A stretch of 64,000 nt of DNA from JAJFUI01 sp039698035 (GCA_039698035.1 JBDKSW010000002.1:73986-137985); one strand, 5' to 3'; shown: positions 53,112 through 62,266, counted from the first letter of the stretch. Numbers and translations: made by a program. Notes: generated from the sequence alone by a model not told the origin.

Positions 53112-53954
53112 ATGGCCGAGATTACCGCGGCAACCGTGAAATCGCTGCGCGAGCGGACAGGGCTGCCCATGATGGACTGCAAAAAGGCCCTGCAAGACGC
53201 GGCTGGCGACGTGGATAAGGCGATCGAATTGCTCCGCAAGGGCGGCGCCAAGCTGATGGAGAAGCGATCTGGCCGCGCGACGACCTCGGGCCGAATCGCC
53301 GTCTACCTGTCGCCGGATGGCAAGCGCGGCGCGATGGTCGATCTCCGTTGCGAGAGCGCCCCGGTGGCCGCCAATCAAGAGTTCACGCAACTGGCCAACG
53401 ATTTGGCCCAGCAGTTGGCCGAGGGGCCCGGCGCGGCCACGCCCGACGAGCTGCTCGCCCAGCCATCGCCGAGCGGCAAGGCGACCAGCTTGAAGCAGCA
53501 GCTTGACGACCTGATGAACCGCATCCGCGAGGTCTTCCGCGTCGAGCGAGTCATGCGTCTGGTGGACAGCCAGATCGGCGGCTATGCCCATCACAACGCG
53601 GCGGCCGGCGTTCTGCTGGAATTCGAGGGAACCAACGCCGAGATCGCCCGCGACATCTGCATGCACGTCGCCGCGATGCGGCCTCAGGTCACCACCCGCA
53701 CCGAGCTCGATCCGGCCGAAGTGAACAAGGAACGCGAGATTCTTTCGGCGGCGGCCCGCAACGAGGGCAAGCCTGAAAGCATCATCGCCAAGATGGTCGA
53801 AGGCCGCTTGCGCGATTTCTACGCGACCCGGTGCTTGGAAGACCAGCCGATCGCCAACGAGATGAAGTTCGGGAAAAAGACCGTTGGCGAGGCGGCGAAA
53901 GAAGCCGGCATGAAGCTGGTCCGGTTCGTTCACTGGGAGCTGCCGAAGGAGTAG
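53112..53954 (+). CDS. tsf: Translation elongation factor Ts
   Basis: The 280-residue protein exchanges GDP on EF-Tu. The N-terminal UBA-like domain has the TDFVAK-type equivalents: VKSLRERTGLPMMDCKKALQ and AIELLRKGGAKLMEKRSGR. The core (RGAMVDLRCESAPVAANQEF) and the C-terminal IANEMKFGKKTVGEAAKEA are also typical. Start ATG 53112 has GGAGAG 6 bases upstream. It follows rpsB by 159 bp, and the gap holds a TACAAT element (53078-53083) that may be a separate promoter. Confidence 0.95.
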   Translation: MAEITAATVKSLRERTGLPMMDCKKALQDAAGDVDKAIELLRKGGAKLMEKRSGRATTSGRIAVYLSPDGKRGAMVDLRCESAPVAANQEFTQLANDLAQQLAEGPGAATPDELLAQPSPSGKATSLKQQLDDLMNRIREVFRVERVMRLVDSQIGGYAHHNAAAGVLLEFEGTNAEIARDICMHVAAMRPQVTTRTELDPAEVNKEREILSAAARNEGKPESIIAKMVEGRLRDFYATRCLEDQPIANEMKFGKKTVGEAAKEAGMKLVRFVHWELPKE

Positions 53955-54014
53955 CTTTTTGTAACGCGAGCGAAACGCCCGCTCCCCCCCAACCCGTTTG
54001 TTGAAGGTTTTGCC

Positions 54015-54758
54015 ATGGCCGAACAGTCGCAAGCGGCGGTGACACCTAAGTACCGCCGCGTGGTGTTGAAGATTTCCGGCGAGGCGTTCATGCAACCCGG
54101 CGAGCGAGGCATCGCAATGGACGCCGTGTTGCACATTGCCCGACAGACGTACCATGCCGCGCAGCATGGGGTGCAGATTGCGATCGTCATGGGCGGCGGC
54201 AACATTCTCCGCGGCGCGCAGTTTAGCGTCGGCGCGTCGTGCGTCCACGAGGCGACGGCCCACTACATGGGCATGTTAGCCACCGTCATCAACGGCCTGG
54301 CGCTGCAGGACGCCCTCGAATCGCTCGGCTGTGACACGCGGCTGATGACGGCCATCCGCACCGACGGCGTGGCCGAGCCGTACATCCGTCGCCGGGCTCG
54401 CCGCCACTTGGAAAAAGGCCGAATCGTGATTCTGGCCGGCGGCACGGGAAGTCCGTTTGTCACCACCGACACGGCCGCCGCTCAGCGAGCCCTGGAACTC
54501 GAGGCCGCCGTGTTGCTGAAGGCCACTCGCGTCGATGGCGTCTTCAGCGACGATCCTGAAAAGAACCCGCACGCGGTTCTCTACAGTGAACTGAGCTACG
54601 ATGACGTTCGCCGGCAGAACCTTCGGGTGATGGATCATGAGGCGATCACCAAGTGCGCCGAGTACAACATGCCCATCCTCGTATTCAACTTCCGCAAGGA
54701 AGGGAACATCGAAGACGCCGTCCTCGGACAACGCATCGGCACACTCATCCACGAGTAG
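54015..54758 (+). CDS. pyrH: UMP kinase
   Basis: The 247-residue protein phosphorylates UMP to UDP in pyrimidine synthesis. Family motifs are VVLKISGEAFM, IVMGGGNILRGAQF, HYMGMLATVINGLALQDAL, ILAGGTGSPFVTTDTAA and VLLKATRVDGVFSDDP. ATG 54015 is the start. It lies 60 bp after tsf and 60 bp before frr, all on one strand. Confidence 0.96.
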   Translation: MAEQSQAAVTPKYRRVVLKISGEAFMQPGERGIAMDAVLHIARQTYHAAQHGVQIAIVMGGGNILRGAQFSVGASCVHEATAHYMGMLATVINGLALQDALESLGCDTRLMTAIRTDGVAEPYIRRRARRHLEKGRIVILAGGTGSPFVTTDTAAAQRALELEAAVLLKATRVDGVFSDDPEKNPHAVLYSELSYDDVRRQNLRVMDHEAITKCAEYNMPILVFNFRKEGNIEDAVLGQRIGTLIHE

Positions 54759-54818
54759 AAAAGGGGATCGCGCTGGGCCCTTCGACATCCGACATCTGAC
54801 CTCCTGCACCCAACCGCC

Positions 54819-55379
54819 ATGACCACCGACGAAATCCTCCTCGATGTTGAAGAACGCATGGAGAAGGCGATCCGAAAGCTCAAAAGCGACTTGGCTGGCA
54901 TCCGGACCGGGCGAGCTAACCCGGGCTTGGTCGATTCGCTGCGCGTCGAAGTGTACGGCTCGGCCGTGCCCATCAAGCAGGTGGCCTCGGTCGGCGCCCC
55001 GGAGCCGAACCAGATTGTCATTCGCCCCTACGACCCGGGCACGCTCAAGGACATCGAAAAGGCCATTCAGACAAGCGACCTGGGGTTCAACCCTCAAAAC
55101 GACGGTCGGCTGATTCGATTGAACGTCCCGCCGCTTTCGACCGAGGTCCGGCGGAAGATGGTCGCCCGGGTCAAGGACTTGGCCGAAGAGACAAAGGTGG
55201 CCATCCGAAACATCCGCCGCGACGGCAACAAACAGGCCGAGGCCGGCGAGAAAGACAAGGATTTCTCGGAAGACGACCGCGACCAGGTGAAGGACGAGGT
55301 TCAGGAGCTGACCAAGACCTACGAGGCCCAGGCGACCGAACTGGCCAAAGCCCGTGAAAAAGAGGTCATGGAAGAGTAG
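54819..55379 (+). CDS. frr: Ribosome recycling factor
   Basis: The 186-residue protein splits post-termination ribosomes with EF-G. It matches RRF: MEKAIRKLKSDLAGIRTGRA, VYGSAVPIKQVASVGAPEP, PLSTEVRRKMVARVKDLAEE and VAIRNIRRDGNKQ. The size is standard. It ends the rpsB-tsf-pyrH-frr cluster; just after the stop lies the palindrome GCCCCCCGGGGGGC (55379-55392), which may assist termination. Confidence 0.96.
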   Translation: MTTDEILLDVEERMEKAIRKLKSDLAGIRTGRANPGLVDSLRVEVYGSAVPIKQVASVGAPEPNQIVIRPYDPGTLKDIEKAIQTSDLGFNPQNDGRLIRLNVPPLSTEVRRKMVARVKDLAEETKVAIRNIRRDGNKQAEAGEKDKDFSEDDRDQVKDEVQELTKTYEAQATELAKAREKEVMEE

Positions 55380-55528
55380 CCCCCCGGGGGGCGTTCGCAC
55401 GGGCGAGACGCCTGCGCCGTGCAATCACGAATCGTCTTCGCAAGACGTTGGGGCCGCAATTACAATAGATGGATGTGAGGCCGTCCGTCACGGCATGCGG
55501 AAAAGGTCCCTGCTTCTTGGCTCCTCCG

Positions 55529-56743
55529 ATGGCGATGCAGTCCGAATCTGACCGGCGAGCAGACCGCGAGCACGCGCCGCGATTGCGGTTTCTTCGCTCT
55601 CGGCGTCTTTGGATCGCATTCGCTTTCTGCCTTCTGTCGGTGACCGCCGCACCGCGGGCCATTGCGCTGGATTACGTCACGTTCCGTCGCGACGGCAAGA
55701 CGAAGGACATCGCCGGCCGATTGGTCGTCGAAGCGCAGGACGGTGGGCGGCTGATGCTCGGTCGAGACGGCGTCCTTTGGCCGATTCCGCCCGAGGAGCA
55801 GGTCAGCCACACCGCGGACAAGACGCCGTTCGAGCCGCTCAGCCGTGACGAGTTGGGCAAGCGGTTGCTGGCCGAATTGCCGACCGGATTCCGCTCCCAT
55901 GCGACGACCCACTACCTGATTCTGAACAACACGTCGCCGGCGTACGCCCAATGGTGCGGCTCGCTGTTCGAGCGGCTTTACATGGCCTTCACGAACTTCT
56001 GGTCTCGAAAGGGCTTCGACCTCCGCCAGCCCGAGTTCCCACTGGTCGCCGTGGTGTTTGCCGACAAACGGTCGTACCTCGATTTTTCGCGGCCCGAGTT
56101 GGGCAGTGCGGGCGAGTCGGTCCTCGGCTACTTTGGACTCACCAGCAACCGCATGACGATGTACGATCTGACGGGGCTGGAGTCGCAACATCGTGGGGCA
56201 AGCCGCAATCGCACTACCGCGCAGATCAACCAAATCCTCGCTCAGCCCAACGCCCTTTACAACGTCGCCACAATCGTTCACGAGGCGACGCATCAGATCG
56301 CGTTCAATTGCGGTCTGCACACGCGGCTGAGCGACTGCCCGCTCTGGTTTAGCGAGGGGATTGCGATGTACTTCGAGACGCCCGACCTCCGCAGCCCCAA
56401 GGGTTGGGGCGGCCTGGGGGCGGTCAACGCCTCGCGGCTCGAACGGTTTCGCGAGTATCTTGGCCGCCGGCCGCCCGACGCCCTCACGAAGCTGATCCGC
56501 GACGACCGAGCATTTCGCCAGCCGCGGCACGCCCTGGACGCCTACGCCGAAGCCTGGGCGTTGACGTACTTTCTGCTTCAGAAGCACCAAAAAGAGTACC
56601 TTGCCTACATGGCCATGCTGTCGCAGAAAAAGCCGCTCGTGATGGACGGCCCCGAGCGACGGCTCGATCAGTTTCGGCAGGCTTTTGGCGAGCTTAAGCC
56701 GCTCGACGCCGAGCTGTTGCGCTACATGGCCCGCCTGCGTTGA
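55529..56743 (+). CDS. Exported DUF1570-type metallopeptidase-like protein
   Basis: The 404-residue protein (ATG 55529; ATG 55469 and 55535 are alternatives) has a signal peptide ending near TAAPRAIALD. A gluzincin-like motif HEATH near 251 (IVHEATHQIAFN) and a following FSEGIAMYFE Glu are the DUF1570/peptidase MA-like signature and would bind zinc. N-terminal to it are a short beta-rich region (about 45-90) and a QPEFPLVAVVFADKRSYLDF strand set. Substrate unknown. It lies 149 bp after frr and 155 bp before the third Gfo/Idh/MocA gene. Confidence 0.85.
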   Translation: MAMQSESDRRADREHAPRLRFLRSRRLWIAFAFCLLSVTAAPRAIALDYVTFRRDGKTKDIAGRLVVEAQDGGRLMLGRDGVLWPIPPEEQVSHTADKTPFEPLSRDELGKRLLAELPTGFRSHATTHYLILNNTSPAYAQWCGSLFERLYMAFTNFWSRKGFDLRQPEFPLVAVVFADKRSYLDFSRPELGSAGESVLGYFGLTSNRMTMYDLTGLESQHRGASRNRTTAQINQILAQPNALYNVATIVHEATHQIAFNCGLHTRLSDCPLWFSEGIAMYFETPDLRSPKGWGGLGAVNASRLERFREYLGRRPPDALTKLIRDDRAFRQPRHALDAYAEAWALTYFLLQKHQKEYLAYMAMLSQKKPLVMDGPERRLDQFRQAFGELKPLDAELLRYMARLR

Positions 56744-56784
56744 GCCGCGCGCTGACTGGCCGGCAATTCACCGCTCAGTCAGCC

Positions 56785-56813
56785 TTGCGGCGGCTGTCGA
56801 CTTGGCGTACACT
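56785..56813 (+). promoter_or_regulatory. Possible promoter of Gfo/Idh/MocA gene 3
   Basis: TTGCGG (56785-56790) and TACACT (56808-56813) have a 17-bp spacer. Matches are three and four of six. The 5' leader to ATG 56899 would be about 78 bases. Confidence 0.35.
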
Positions 56814-56898
56814 GCCGGGCGTTCTGATGGTTGCCCCCCCGCCTCTCGATGCGCTTTCTTCACACGCCTGCCCGCCTGCCATTCAAGGAGTGATTACC

Positions 56899-58242
56899 AT
56901 GACGCAAAAATCCGCCAGCCACATTACGTCTGCCCAGAGCCGTCGTAATTTTTTGATTGCAGGCTCGACCCTGGCGGCTGCCGGCATGTTGTCCGGCCGC
57001 ATGCCGATTGCACGGAGCGCTCATGCCGCGGGAAGCGATACGTTGCGGATCGGTCTGGTTGGCTGCGGCGGGCGAGGAACGGGCGCGGCGGTCAATGCGA
57101 TTCGAGCCGACAAAAACTGCCAACTCGTGGCGTTGGCCGATGTCTTCGCCGACCGCTTGGAGACCAGCCTGCAAAGCCTCGTCAAAGAGGCGGCCGGCAT
57201 GGATAGCCCACAAAAGGTGGCCGTCGATCAGGACCATCGGTTTGTCGGCTTTGACGCGGCGGATAAGTTGATCCAAAGCGACGTCGACGTGGTGCTGCTG
57301 GCCGAGCCGCCGCATTTCCGCCCGATGCACCTCAAGGCGGCTATCGACGCCGGCAAGCACGTCTTCTGCGAGAAGCCGGTGGCCGTCGATGCGCCGGGCG
57401 TCCGAAGCGTTTTGGCGACCGCCGAGGAGGCCAAGCGGAAGAAGCTTAGCCTGGTTTCCGGGCTCTGCTGGCGCTACGACCAGGGCGTCGCCGAAACGAT
57501 GAAGCGGGTGCATGACGGCGCCATTGGCGACATCACCAGCATTCACGTGACCTATCTGGCCAACGTGCTTTCGCACCGCCGCCGTCAGCCCGACTGGACC
57601 GAAATGCAGTACCAGTTGCGCAGTTGGCAGTCTTTCGTTTGGCTTTCCGGCGACTTCAACGCGGAACAGCACGTCCACAGCCTGGACAAAGCCGCTTGGG
57701 CAATGCGCGACGAACCGCCTGTTCGGGCGTGGGGCCTTGGCGGCTGCCTGATCCGCGACCGCAAACAGGGCGACGTTTACGATCATCATGCCGTGGTCTA
57801 CGAATATGCCAACGGCGTCCAGGCGCACGCCTTCTGCCGTCAGATGCGGGGCTGCTACAACGAGACGGTCGATCTGATTGTCGGCACGAAGGGGCGCGCG
57901 ATCTTGCCCAACAAGCCACGCATCGAAGGCGAGAACCCGTGGCGTTTCAAGGGCCCCGCCGCGCTGTCGCAGGCCTACGACGAAGAGCATCGCCGGCTGT
58001 TCGCCTCGATCCGTTCGGGCGAATCGCTCAACAACGGCGAGTACATGGCCCGAAGCACGATGTGGGCCGTTCTCGGCAGGATGGCCAACTACACCGGCCA
58101 GAAGATCAAGTGGGAGGACGCCATGAACTCCCAAGAGAGCCTGAGCCCGGCGACCTATGGTTTCGATGTCGAGCCGCCGACCAAGCCAGGCAAGGACGGC
58201 AATTACCCGATCGCCCTGCCAGGCATCACGAAGTTCACCTAA
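56899..58242 (+). CDS. Tat-exported Gfo/Idh/MocA family oxidoreductase (third copy)
   Basis: The 447-residue protein starts at ATG 56899 with AAGGAG 9 bases upstream; the longer frame starts at 56740. The Tat signal is SRRNFLIAGSTLAAAGML, cleaved near HAAGS. The Rossmann fold has IGLVGCGGRGTGAAVNAI and the EKP motif is VFCEKPVAVDAPGVRSVL. Further blocks GLCWRYDQGVAETMKRVHD and HSLDKAAWAMRDEPPVR mark a different subfamily from the tandem pair at 43348-46260. Substrate unknown. A hairpin terminator follows. Confidence 0.92.
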   Translation: MTQKSASHITSAQSRRNFLIAGSTLAAAGMLSGRMPIARSAHAAGSDTLRIGLVGCGGRGTGAAVNAIRADKNCQLVALADVFADRLETSLQSLVKEAAGMDSPQKVAVDQDHRFVGFDAADKLIQSDVDVVLLAEPPHFRPMHLKAAIDAGKHVFCEKPVAVDAPGVRSVLATAEEAKRKKLSLVSGLCWRYDQGVAETMKRVHDGAIGDITSIHVTYLANVLSHRRRQPDWTEMQYQLRSWQSFVWLSGDFNAEQHVHSLDKAAWAMRDEPPVRAWGLGGCLIRDRKQGDVYDHHAVVYEYANGVQAHAFCRQMRGCYNETVDLIVGTKGRAILPNKPRIEGENPWRFKGPAALSQAYDEEHRRLFASIRSGESLNNGEYMARSTMWAVLGRMANYTGQKIKWEDAMNSQESLSPATYGFDVEPPTKPGKDGNYPIALPGITKFT

Positions 58243-58305
58243 CGAGGCGGCAGCCGGTGGCGCCATCCCGGCCGAGGACAACGGAGCGTGGATGCCGAGA
58301 TGTAT

Positions 58306-58344
58306 TGCAGCATGAATCCACCCGCAGGGGTGGGTTTTGCTGCA
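58306..58344 (+). terminator. Long hairpin after the Gfo/Idh/MocA gene
   Basis: TGCAGCA (58306-58312) pairs with TGCTGCA (58338-58344), and AATCCACCC (58315-58323) pairs with GGGTGGGTT (58328-58336) with one G-U over a GCAG loop. It lies 64 bp after the stop codon. No T-run follows, so its strength is uncertain. Confidence 0.55.
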
Positions 58345-58394
58345 TTCGGCCGCTAGCCTTGCCAAATTCCTGCCGGTTCAGCCCTTCGGTCGCA

Positions 58395-58424
58395 TTGCCA
58401 AGGTGCCCCCTAATTCGTTACCAT
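58395..58424 (+). promoter_or_regulatory. Possible ffh operon promoter
   Basis: TTGCCA (58395-58400) and TACCAT (58419-58424), 18 bp apart, each match four of six consensus bases. They lie 26 bp before the ffh ATG, which would leave a very short leader. Confidence 0.3.
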
Positions 58425-58449
58425 AAGGGATTCGTCCACACTAGATGCC

Positions 58450-59931
58450 ATGTTCGAGTCACTTCAGGAAAATCTGAGTTCGGCGATCCGAGCCTTGCGC
58501 GGCAAGGGCAGGCTCACCGAGTCGAACATGCGCGAGGGGCTCGAGCTGGTGCGCCGCGCCCTGCTGGAGGCCGACGTCAGCCTGTCGGTCGTCAAGGACT
58601 TCATGGTCCACGTGAGCGAGCAGGCCGTCGGCGAGACGGTCCTCAAGTCGCTCGACCCGACCCAGCACCTGATCGGCATCGTCGGTCGCGAGTTGGTCAA
58701 CCTGATGGGGCCGGTCGATCACTCGCTCCATCTTCGTCCGGGCGTCTCGGTCCTGATGCTCTGCGGCCTGCAAGGCTCCGGCAAGACGACCACTTGCGGC
58801 AAGCTCGGTCGCTTGTTGCGGCAGAACGGCAAACGGCCGATGCTCGTCGCCGCCGACTTGCAGCGGCCCGCCGCCATCCAGCAATTGCAGGTCCTCGGTC
58901 AGCAGTTGGAACTGCCGGTCTACGCCGACCTGGCAGCCAAAGACCCCGTCGCGCTGTGCCAAGCCGCCGTGAAAGAGGCCAAGGGCTCGGGCGTGGACGT
59001 TGTGATTCTCGACACGGCCGGCCGACTGCACGTCGACGCCGAGTTGATGAACCAACTGACGCAGATCGACCGCCGCCTCGGTCCCGACCAAGTCTATCTG
59101 GTCGTTGACGCGATGACCGGCCAAGACGCCGTCTTGAGCGCCAAGGCGTTCAACGAGGCGCTCGAGCTCGACGGCGTCATCATGACCAAGCTCGATGGCG
59201 ACGCCCGGGGCGGCGCCGCGCTGTCGGTCAAGCAGGTCACCGGTGTGCCGATCAAGTTCATGGGCACCGGCGAACATCTCGACGCCCTCGAGGAGTTCCA
59301 CCCCGACCGCATGGCCGGGCGGATCCTCGGCATGGGCGACGTCCTGACGTTGGTCGAGCAGGCCCAGCAGAAGTTCGACCAGGAGGAGATGGCCAATCAG
59401 GAGGCCCGGCTCCGCAAGGGCGAATTCACGCTGGACGACTTCAAGAAGATGCTCGGCCAGACGAAGAAACTCGGACCGATCAACAAGATCATGGGCATGA
59501 TCCCTGGCATGAGCGGCATGGGCGACATGCTCGACCAGGTGGACGCCGAAAAGGACATGAAGCGGCTCGTCGGCATTGTCGATTCCATGACGCCCGACGA
59601 ACGTCGCAACCCGTCGCGGGTGATCGACCAAGGCCGCCGCCGCCGAATTGCCGCCGGGGCGGGCGTCGAGCCGCACGAGGTCAACGAACTTGTCAAGCAG
59701 TTCGATGGCATGGCCGACCTGATGAAGCGGATGTCCGGCCTTGGCGTGCGCGACCGAATGAAGATGATGCAGCAGGTCACCCAAGGCGGCATGCTGAACC
59801 CCGGCGCGAAGTTTTCGAAGCAGAAAATCGGCACCGGCAAACGGCTTACCTCGGCCGAACGAATCAAGCTTAAGAAAGAACGTGAGCGCGAGTTGCGACG
59901 CAAAAGACGCGAAGGAAAGAAGAAAACGTAG
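58450..59931 (+). CDS. ffh: Signal recognition particle protein Ffh
   Basis: The 493-residue GTPase directs nascent membrane proteins to the translocon. N domain (LFESLQENLSSAIRALRGKG) leads to the G domain: GLQGSGKTTTCGKLGRLL (P-loop near 106-113), VILDTAGRLHVD, MTKLDGDARGGAALSV, and GTGEHLDALEEFHPDRMAGR. The Met-rich M domain (about 325-480) has the LDDFKKMLGQTKKLGPINKI and MGMIPGMSGMGDMLDQ segments. The C-terminus is basic (RKRREGKKKT). It leads an ffh-rpsP-trmD-rplS-yraN cluster. No SRP RNA gene is recognised in the window. Confidence 0.96.
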   Translation: MFESLQENLSSAIRALRGKGRLTESNMREGLELVRRALLEADVSLSVVKDFMVHVSEQAVGETVLKSLDPTQHLIGIVGRELVNLMGPVDHSLHLRPGVSVLMLCGLQGSGKTTTCGKLGRLLRQNGKRPMLVAADLQRPAAIQQLQVLGQQLELPVYADLAAKDPVALCQAAVKEAKGSGVDVVILDTAGRLHVDAELMNQLTQIDRRLGPDQVYLVVDAMTGQDAVLSAKAFNEALELDGVIMTKLDGDARGGAALSVKQVTGVPIKFMGTGEHLDALEEFHPDRMAGRILGMGDVLTLVEQAQQKFDQEEMANQEARLRKGEFTLDDFKKMLGQTKKLGPINKIMGMIPGMSGMGDMLDQVDAEKDMKRLVGIVDSMTPDERRNPSRVIDQGRRRRIAAGAGVEPHEVNELVKQFDGMADLMKRMSGLGVRDRMKMMQQVTQGGMLNPGAKFSKQKIGTGKRLTSAERIKLKKERERELRRKRREGKKKT

Positions 59932-59936
59932 TGTTC

Positions 59937-60007
59937 AGTGGCCGGTGGCCAGCGGTTGGGCCATACATTGCCGACCACTGACCACTGACCACTGACCACC
60001 GGCCACT
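59937..60007. repeat. Imperfect inverted repeat with a tandem CCACTGA core between ffh and rpsP
   Basis: AGTGGCCGGTGGCCAG (59937-59952) pairs with CTGACCACCGGCCACT (59992-60007) at 15 of 16 positions. The centre holds a 7-base tandem, CCACTGA, repeated three times and then CCACCGG. This looks like a dispersed extragenic repeat and may affect the ffh-rpsP transcript. Confidence 0.5.
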
Positions 60008-60029
60008 AGCCACTAAACAGGAGAAACGC

Positions 60030-60485
60030 GTGTCAGTACGTATTCGGATGAAGCAGTTCGGCCGCAAGCACCGGCCTTACTATCGGATCTGTGCGATGGA
60101 CATTCGCAAGCCGCGCGACGGGCGCGTCTTGGAAGAGCTGGGCACCTACGACCCGTTGGTCCCCGAGACCGACGCCCGAGCGCTGTTGAACAGTGAGCGG
60201 ATCGCCTACTGGGTGAGCGTCGGCGCGCAGCCGTCGGACGCCGTGCGCGTTCTGATCAAGAAGTACGGCGCCGAGGGAACGCACGTGGCCGCGCAGCAAC
60301 TGGCGCTGGCCCGACTGGCCCAAAGCCGCCGCCGTCCAGAGCCGCCGCCGCCGATGCCGAAGGCCCCGAAGCCGGCCGCGAACGAAGGCAAGCCGCAGCG
60401 GCCGCCAAAGGCCAGCAAAGAGGCCGCCGAGACCGCCGCGGCGACCGAGACACCGGTCGATGCGCCCGCCGAACAGCAAAGCTAG
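60030..60485 (+). CDS. rpsP: 30S ribosomal protein S16 with a Pro/Ala-rich C-terminal extension
   Basis: Residues 1-85 are S16 (MSVRIRMKQFGRKHRPYYRI and GRVLEELGTYDPL); the usual length is 80-90. The remaining 65 residues are low-complexity Pro, Ala, Lys and Glu. Start GTG 60030 has AGGAG (60019-60023) 6 bases upstream. It is followed by trmD after 9 bp. rimM, often between the two, is absent here. Confidence 0.95.
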   Translation: MSVRIRMKQFGRKHRPYYRICAMDIRKPRDGRVLEELGTYDPLVPETDARALLNSERIAYWVSVGAQPSDAVRVLIKKYGAEGTHVAAQQLALARLAQSRRRPEPPPPMPKAPKPAANEGKPQRPPKASKEAAETAAATETPVDAPAEQQS

Positions 60486-60494
60486 GCGGTTGCC

Positions 60495-61220
60495 ATGCGT
60501 TTTGACGTTCTGACCCTGTTTCCCGATATTTTCCAGGGATACTTGGGGCAGAGCCTGTTGAAGCGGGCGATCGATGCCGGGCTGGTGGATGTCCACCTGC
60601 ACGACATCCGGGATTGGTCGAAAGGAAAACACAACACGGTCGACGATCGCCCTTTCGGGGGCGGACCCGGCATGGTCATCAAGGTCGAGCCGGTCGTCGA
60701 GTGCGTCGAAGCGGTGCGGGCAGAAACGCCCGAGCCAGGGCATCTCGTGATGCTCACCCCGCAGGGACGACGCCTCGACCAGGCGGCCGTCGAGCGGTTG
60801 GCGCGGCATGGGCGGTTGCTCCTGCTGTGCGGCCGCTATGAGGGATTTGACGAGCGGATACGAACCATTTTGGAGCCGGAGGAAATTTCGATCGGCGACT
60901 ACATCCTCAATGGAGGCGAGGTGGCCGCCATGACGATCATCGACACCGTGATCCGACTCGTTCCCGGCGTGTTGGGGGACGAAGACAGCAGCATATGCGA
61001 TTCGTTTTCGAGTGGTCGGCGTTGGCTCGAGTGCGCCCAGTACACGCGTCCCCGCGAGTACCGTGGCCACGAGGTCCCGCCGGTCCTGCTGAACGGCGAC
61101 CACCAGCAGATTGCCCAGTGGCGCGAAGAAAGCAGCCGACAGCGAACCTTGGAGCGACGACGCGACCTGATCGAAGAGACCATCGACGAGCCACGAAATC
61201 CGGACGATCGACAATATTGA
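60495..61220 (+). CDS. trmD: tRNA (guanine-N1-)-methyltransferase TrmD
   Basis: The 241-residue enzyme makes m1G37 in tRNA with S-adenosylmethionine. The SPOUT motifs are present: MRFDVLTLFPDIFQGYL, RDWSKGKHNTVDDRPFGGGPG, LCGRYEGFDERI and LEPEEISIGDYILNGGE. Length is close to the standard 240-250. It lies 9 bp after rpsP and 106 bp before rplS. Confidence 0.96.
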   Translation: MRFDVLTLFPDIFQGYLGQSLLKRAIDAGLVDVHLHDIRDWSKGKHNTVDDRPFGGGPGMVIKVEPVVECVEAVRAETPEPGHLVMLTPQGRRLDQAAVERLARHGRLLLLCGRYEGFDERIRTILEPEEISIGDYILNGGEVAAMTIIDTVIRLVPGVLGDEDSSICDSFSSGRRWLECAQYTRPREYRGHEVPPVLLNGDHQQIAQWREESSRQRTLERRRDLIEETIDEPRNPDDRQY

Positions 61221-61326
61221 TTCGGCAAGCCGTGGAAACAAGACAAACGTGACTATCTCTCCGGGAGCTCCTGGCTTCCGGCCATCGAATTTGACCGAAC
61301 TTTAGAATTGCCATCAAGGAGCCGCC

Positions 61327-61689
61327 ATGAGCACCCAACTCTTGTCCCTGGTCGAGAAGGCCAGTTTGAAGCCGGAATTGCCCAAGTTCACTATCGGCGA
61401 TACGGTTGACGTTCACTGCCGCATCCTGGAAGGCGAGAAGGAACGCATCCAGATTTTCAGCGGCCTGGTGATCGCCATGGCCGGCTCGGGCACACGCGAG
61501 ACGTTCACGGTTCGCCGGATCGTCCAGGGCGAAGGCGTCGAGCGGAAGTTCCCAATCCACTCGTCCCGCATCGCCAAGGTCGAGGTGAAGCGATCCGGCG
61601 TCGTGCGTCGTGCGAAGCTCTATTACCTCCGCGAGCGGACGGGCAAGGCCGTTCGTCTGAAGGAACGCCGGACCGAGACCGCGAAGTAA
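61327..61689 (+). CDS. rplS: 50S ribosomal protein L19
   Basis: The 120-residue protein matches L19: IGDTVDVHCRILEGEKERIQ, IFSGLVIAMAGSGTRETFTV, RRIVQGEGVERKFPIHS, YYLRERTGKAVRLKE. AAGGAG lies 6 bases before ATG 61327. The order rpsP-trmD-rplS is normal. Confidence 0.96.
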   Translation: MSTQLLSLVEKASLKPELPKFTIGDTVDVHCRILEGEKERIQIFSGLVIAMAGSGTRETFTVRRIVQGEGVERKFPIHSSRIAKVEVKRSGVVRRAKLYYLRERTGKAVRLKERRTETAK

Positions 61690-61837
61690 AACTCGTCGGT
61701 CGACGCTCGGTTTAGCAGAGCTTGCGGTACGGACGCATTGGCAACCGCGCGGGCTGCGTGTGGTTTTTCGCTCGCGTGTCACGGGCGTCCGCACCCGGCT
61801 CCGTCGCCTCCGGTACGGTGCGCCTGACTTACGGTTT

Positions 61838-62266
61838 ATGGACCTTTGGCAAGCCATCTTGCGACGCTTCCGACGAGTCTTTCCGGAAAAAACGCTCGGA
61901 CAGCGGGGCGAAGCGGTGGCTGCGCGGTTCTTGCGGCGTCGGGGCTATAAAATCCTGGCTCGCGGCGACCGATCGGGCTCGGGTGAGCTCGACCTGGTGG
62001 CGCTCGACGGCAAGACGATTGTCTTCATCGAAGTTAAGACACGCCGGTCGCAGGGGGCTGGGCATCCGGCCGAGGCCGTCGATGCTCGGAAGCAACGGCG
62101 GCTTACGCGGTTGGCGGTCAGCTTCCTGAAACGCCACCAGTTGCTCTCTTGTCCAGCCCGGTTCGATGTGGTGGCCGTGACGTGGCCCAAGGGCCGCTGG
62201 TTTCCCAACGTTGAGCATCTGGTCAACGCTTTTGACGCTGTCGGCCATCAGGAGTTCTACTCCTGA
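61838..62266 (+). CDS. yraN: UPF0102 (YraN) endonuclease-like protein
   Basis: The 142-residue protein is YraN: LGQRGEAVAARFLRRRGYKI, SGELDLVALDGKTIVFIEVKTRR (nuclease-like D-x-E-x-K pattern), AVDARKQRRLTRLAVSFL. ATG 61838 (MDLWQAILRRF) is used; the open frame goes back to 61760. It lies 148 bp after rplS. rnhB, often between rplS and yraN, is absent. Confidence 0.9.
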   Translation: MDLWQAILRRFRRVFPEKTLGQRGEAVAARFLRRRGYKILARGDRSGSGELDLVALDGKTIVFIEVKTRRSQGAGHPAEAVDARKQRRLTRLAVSFLKRHQLLSCPARFDVVAVTWPKGRWFPNVEHLVNAFDAVGHQEFYS

